From Streptomyces dangxiongensis (GTDB lineage: Bacteria > Actinomycetota > Actinomycetes > Streptomycetales > Streptomycetaceae), in assembly GCF_003675325.1 (NCBI RefSeq), contig NZ_CP033073.1, forward strand, positions 4,898,001 to 4,962,000: a stretch of 64,000 bases of DNA, read 5' to 3'. Positions 62,607-64,000 of this stretch are shown here, one piece after another. Position numbers and translations under genes: made by a program. Position 1 is the stretch's first letter, and each line of letters opens with the position of its first letter. Below the pieces are notes generated by a model that did not search any database, was not told the origin of the DNA, and saw only the letters and a program-made list of their open reading frames with translations.

Positions 62607-62847
62607 CCGCTCGCCCTCCCCCTTCTGCTGTACGGCGCGCCCCGGCGGGCGACCGTGCCACCTTACGGTGTCCGAACGCCGCCCATGAGGGCGCTCCCGG
62701 CTTGCGCACCGGTGGTCGTCCAGCCCTCGAAGACGCCGAGACCGCCCGCCGGGTTGCGCCGGAGCGCGGTGCGCGATGATGGAGGGACCGCATGCACACG
62801 TTTTTCCGTGGCGTCCGTGTCGGCGTCACCGTCCCGGAAGGTCCCCC

Positions 62848-63444
62848 ATGGCACCGCGCATCCTGCTGGCCCGGCACGGACAGACGGCCTGGTCGCTGTC
62901 CGGCAAGCACACCGGCAGGACCGACGTGCCGTTGCTGGAGGAGGGCCGGCGCGGGGCCAAGCTGCTCGGCGAGCGGCTGCACCACGCCCCGCTGGACGGG
63001 CTGGCGGACGCGGAGGTGCGCACCAGCCCGCTGTCCCGCGCGCGCGAGACGTGCGAACTGGCCGGCTTCGGCGATCGGGCCACGGCGTGGGACACGCTCA
63101 TGGAGTGGGACTACGGCGCGTACGAGGGCATGACCCCCGCCGAGATCCAGGCCGCCCGGCCCGGGTGGCTGATCTGGCGGGACGGGGTCCCGGAGGGCGA
63201 GTCCCTGGCCGAGGTGACCGCGCGCGCGGACGAGGTGGTGTCCTGGGCGCGTTCGGCCGACCGGGACGTGCTGGTCTTCGCCCACGGGCACATCCTGCGG
63301 TCGATCGGGGCGCGCTGGCTGGGCCTGCCCCTGGACTTCGCCGCCCGGATACGACTGAACCCGACGTCACTGTCCGTACTGGGCTGGGCCTACGGCGAAC
63401 CGGCGATCGAAATCTGGAACGACGTGGGCCACCTGGCAGGCTGA
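62848..63444 (+). CDS. histidine phosphatase family protein
   Basis: 198-residue phosphatase of the phosphoglycerate mutase-like superfamily. The phosphorylated His is in [11 protein letters not shown]. The Arg and Glu pocket is in [15 protein letters not shown] and [11 protein letters not shown], and the second His is in [13 protein letters not shown]. The substrate is unknown; the small size fits cobalamin- or nucleotide-type phosphatases. ATG at 62848 follows CCGGAAGG. Confidence 0.9.
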   Translation: MAPRILLARHGQTAWSLSGKHTGRTDVPLLEEGRRGAKLLGERLHHAPLDGLADAEVRTSPLSRARETCELAGFGDRATAWDTLMEWDYGAYEGMTPAEIQAARPGWLIWRDGVPEGESLAEVTARADEVVSWARSADRDVLVFAHGHILRSIGARWLGLPLDFAARIRLNPTSLSVLGWAYGEPAIEIWNDVGHLAG

Positions 63445-63687
63445 CGCCCACCGCCGGGCGGCGCCGGAGCGGAGCAGGGTGACGGACGCCTCGAAGAGGG
63501 GCGCGCCCGCCGGGGTGCCGCACGGTGACATCGCCCTCGCCTCGGCGGTCCGCGCACGCCGGGCGGTCGGCGGAGCTGTTCCGGCGGCCCGCCGGCGGCA
63601 ACGTGCGCCTCGGCGGTGCGTACGCCCGCCCCGGACCCGCCGCCCCGGGCCGGCGGCGCCCCGGCTCACCGGTCCCCCGACCGCGTC

Positions 63688-64000
63688 CTACGCCCGGCCG
63701 GAGCGCGGCAGCGACGCGTGGCGGTTCAGGAAGTCCGGGACGCCCGGCGCGCGTCGGTGCGGGAGCAGGGCCCTGGCCGTGGCCGCCAGCATCGTCCGGA
63801 TGCGGGAGGACTGGACCTGGTCCAGCAGGCCCAGTACCCGCAGCCCCGCCTCGGCGGCCTCGTCGGGACGGCCCTCGTGGGCGAGGTCGCCGGCCAGTTC
63901 CGCGGTGTAGAGCGCGATGTTGCGGGTGAAGTGCGGGTCCTGGAGCCGCGCCGCGTGCCGCGCGTGCCGGGACGCCCGCCGCCAGTCGCCCAGTGTGGAC
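63688..64000 (-). CDS. C-terminal part of a TPR-type regulator, 5' end beyond window
   Basis: 104 codons to a TAG at 63688, open to the right edge. The sequence reads ...STLGDWRRASRHARHAARLQ, then LYTAELAGDLAHEGRPDEAAEAGLRVLGLL, IRTMLAATARALLPHR and PGVPDFLNRHA, a pattern of the C-terminal TPR region of Streptomyces XRE-type regulators. The N-terminal DNA-binding part would lie outside. Confidence 0.7.
   Translation of the reverse strand, partial: STLGDWRRASRHARHAARLQDPHFTRNIALYTAELAGDLAHEGRPDEAAEAGLRVLGLLDQVQSSRIRTMLAATARALLPHRRAPGVPDFLNRHASLPRSGRA

Overview
The window is chromosomal DNA of a Streptomyces-type actinobacterium. GC content is very high and third positions are almost always G or C. 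GTG starts and GGAGG ribosome sites are common. The content is also typical: a DasR-type operator, a guanidine-III riboswitch, an LAxTG/class F sortase pair, DUF445, DUF2267, DUF3618 and DUF6412 proteins, an Hsp18-like protein and XRE/ATPase regulator pairs.

Layout. 1-15.2 kb is mostly core. It starts with an ABC-2 permease pair, one of them frameshifted. A long bifunctional penicillin-binding protein follows, then a guanidinium-type SMR exporter behind its riboswitch, a GroES-like protein, a DUF3618 protein, a Bcp peroxidase, tRNA-Leu, RdgB, a secreted SGNH hydrolase, a DUF445 protein, an MFS transporter, a small heat-shock protein and a DUF2267 protein. 15.4-31 kb is accessory. It first holds a small putative RiPP-like cluster: an APH-fold kinase, an aldo/keto reductase, a JmjC oxygenase and a 55-residue peptide, next to an ATPase and an XRE regulator. 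After a serine hydrolase with an IS5-type element inserted at its stop codon comes a probable defence island: a regulator, an HNH-like protein, a ParB-like protein, an SNF2-type helicase, a C5 DNA methyltransferase and a Vsr endonuclease.

31-49 kb returns to ordinary Streptomyces content. It has a SEC-C/TPR protein, an MFS/HxlR divergon with a clear operator, YidC, an FAH-family enzyme, a Gfo/ROK divergon around a 27-bp perfect palindrome, a frameshifted LAxTG surface protein, a HAD phosphatase, a sortase F with a secreted partner, a GntR regulator, cell-wall and SPFH proteins, a chitin-type LPMO under a dre site, and two of three identical tRNA-Lys genes. 49-52 kb looks like a decayed ectoine-utilisation locus: an IclR regulator, an ehuB remnant, a D-2-hydroxyacid dehydrogenase and a cysteine-free EutA-like protein. 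52-57 kb has a luciferase-like oxidoreductase, a PAS-GGDEF-EAL protein, an M6 metalloprotease and the third tRNA-Lys. 57.6-61.8 kb is a tightly overlapping three-gene operon (RecB/Cas4-like nuclease, unknown protein, SF1 helicase) that looks like a DNA-processing or defence module. The window closes with a PAP2 phosphatase, a histidine phosphatase and the end of a TPR-type protein.

The most promising unexplained systems are the JmjC/peptide cluster (15.5-21.1 kb), the ParB-helicase-methyltransferase-Vsr island (24.8-30.7 kb) and the nuclease-unknown-helicase operon (57.6-61.8 kb). All functional statements rest on motif recognition by eye; no database search was run.
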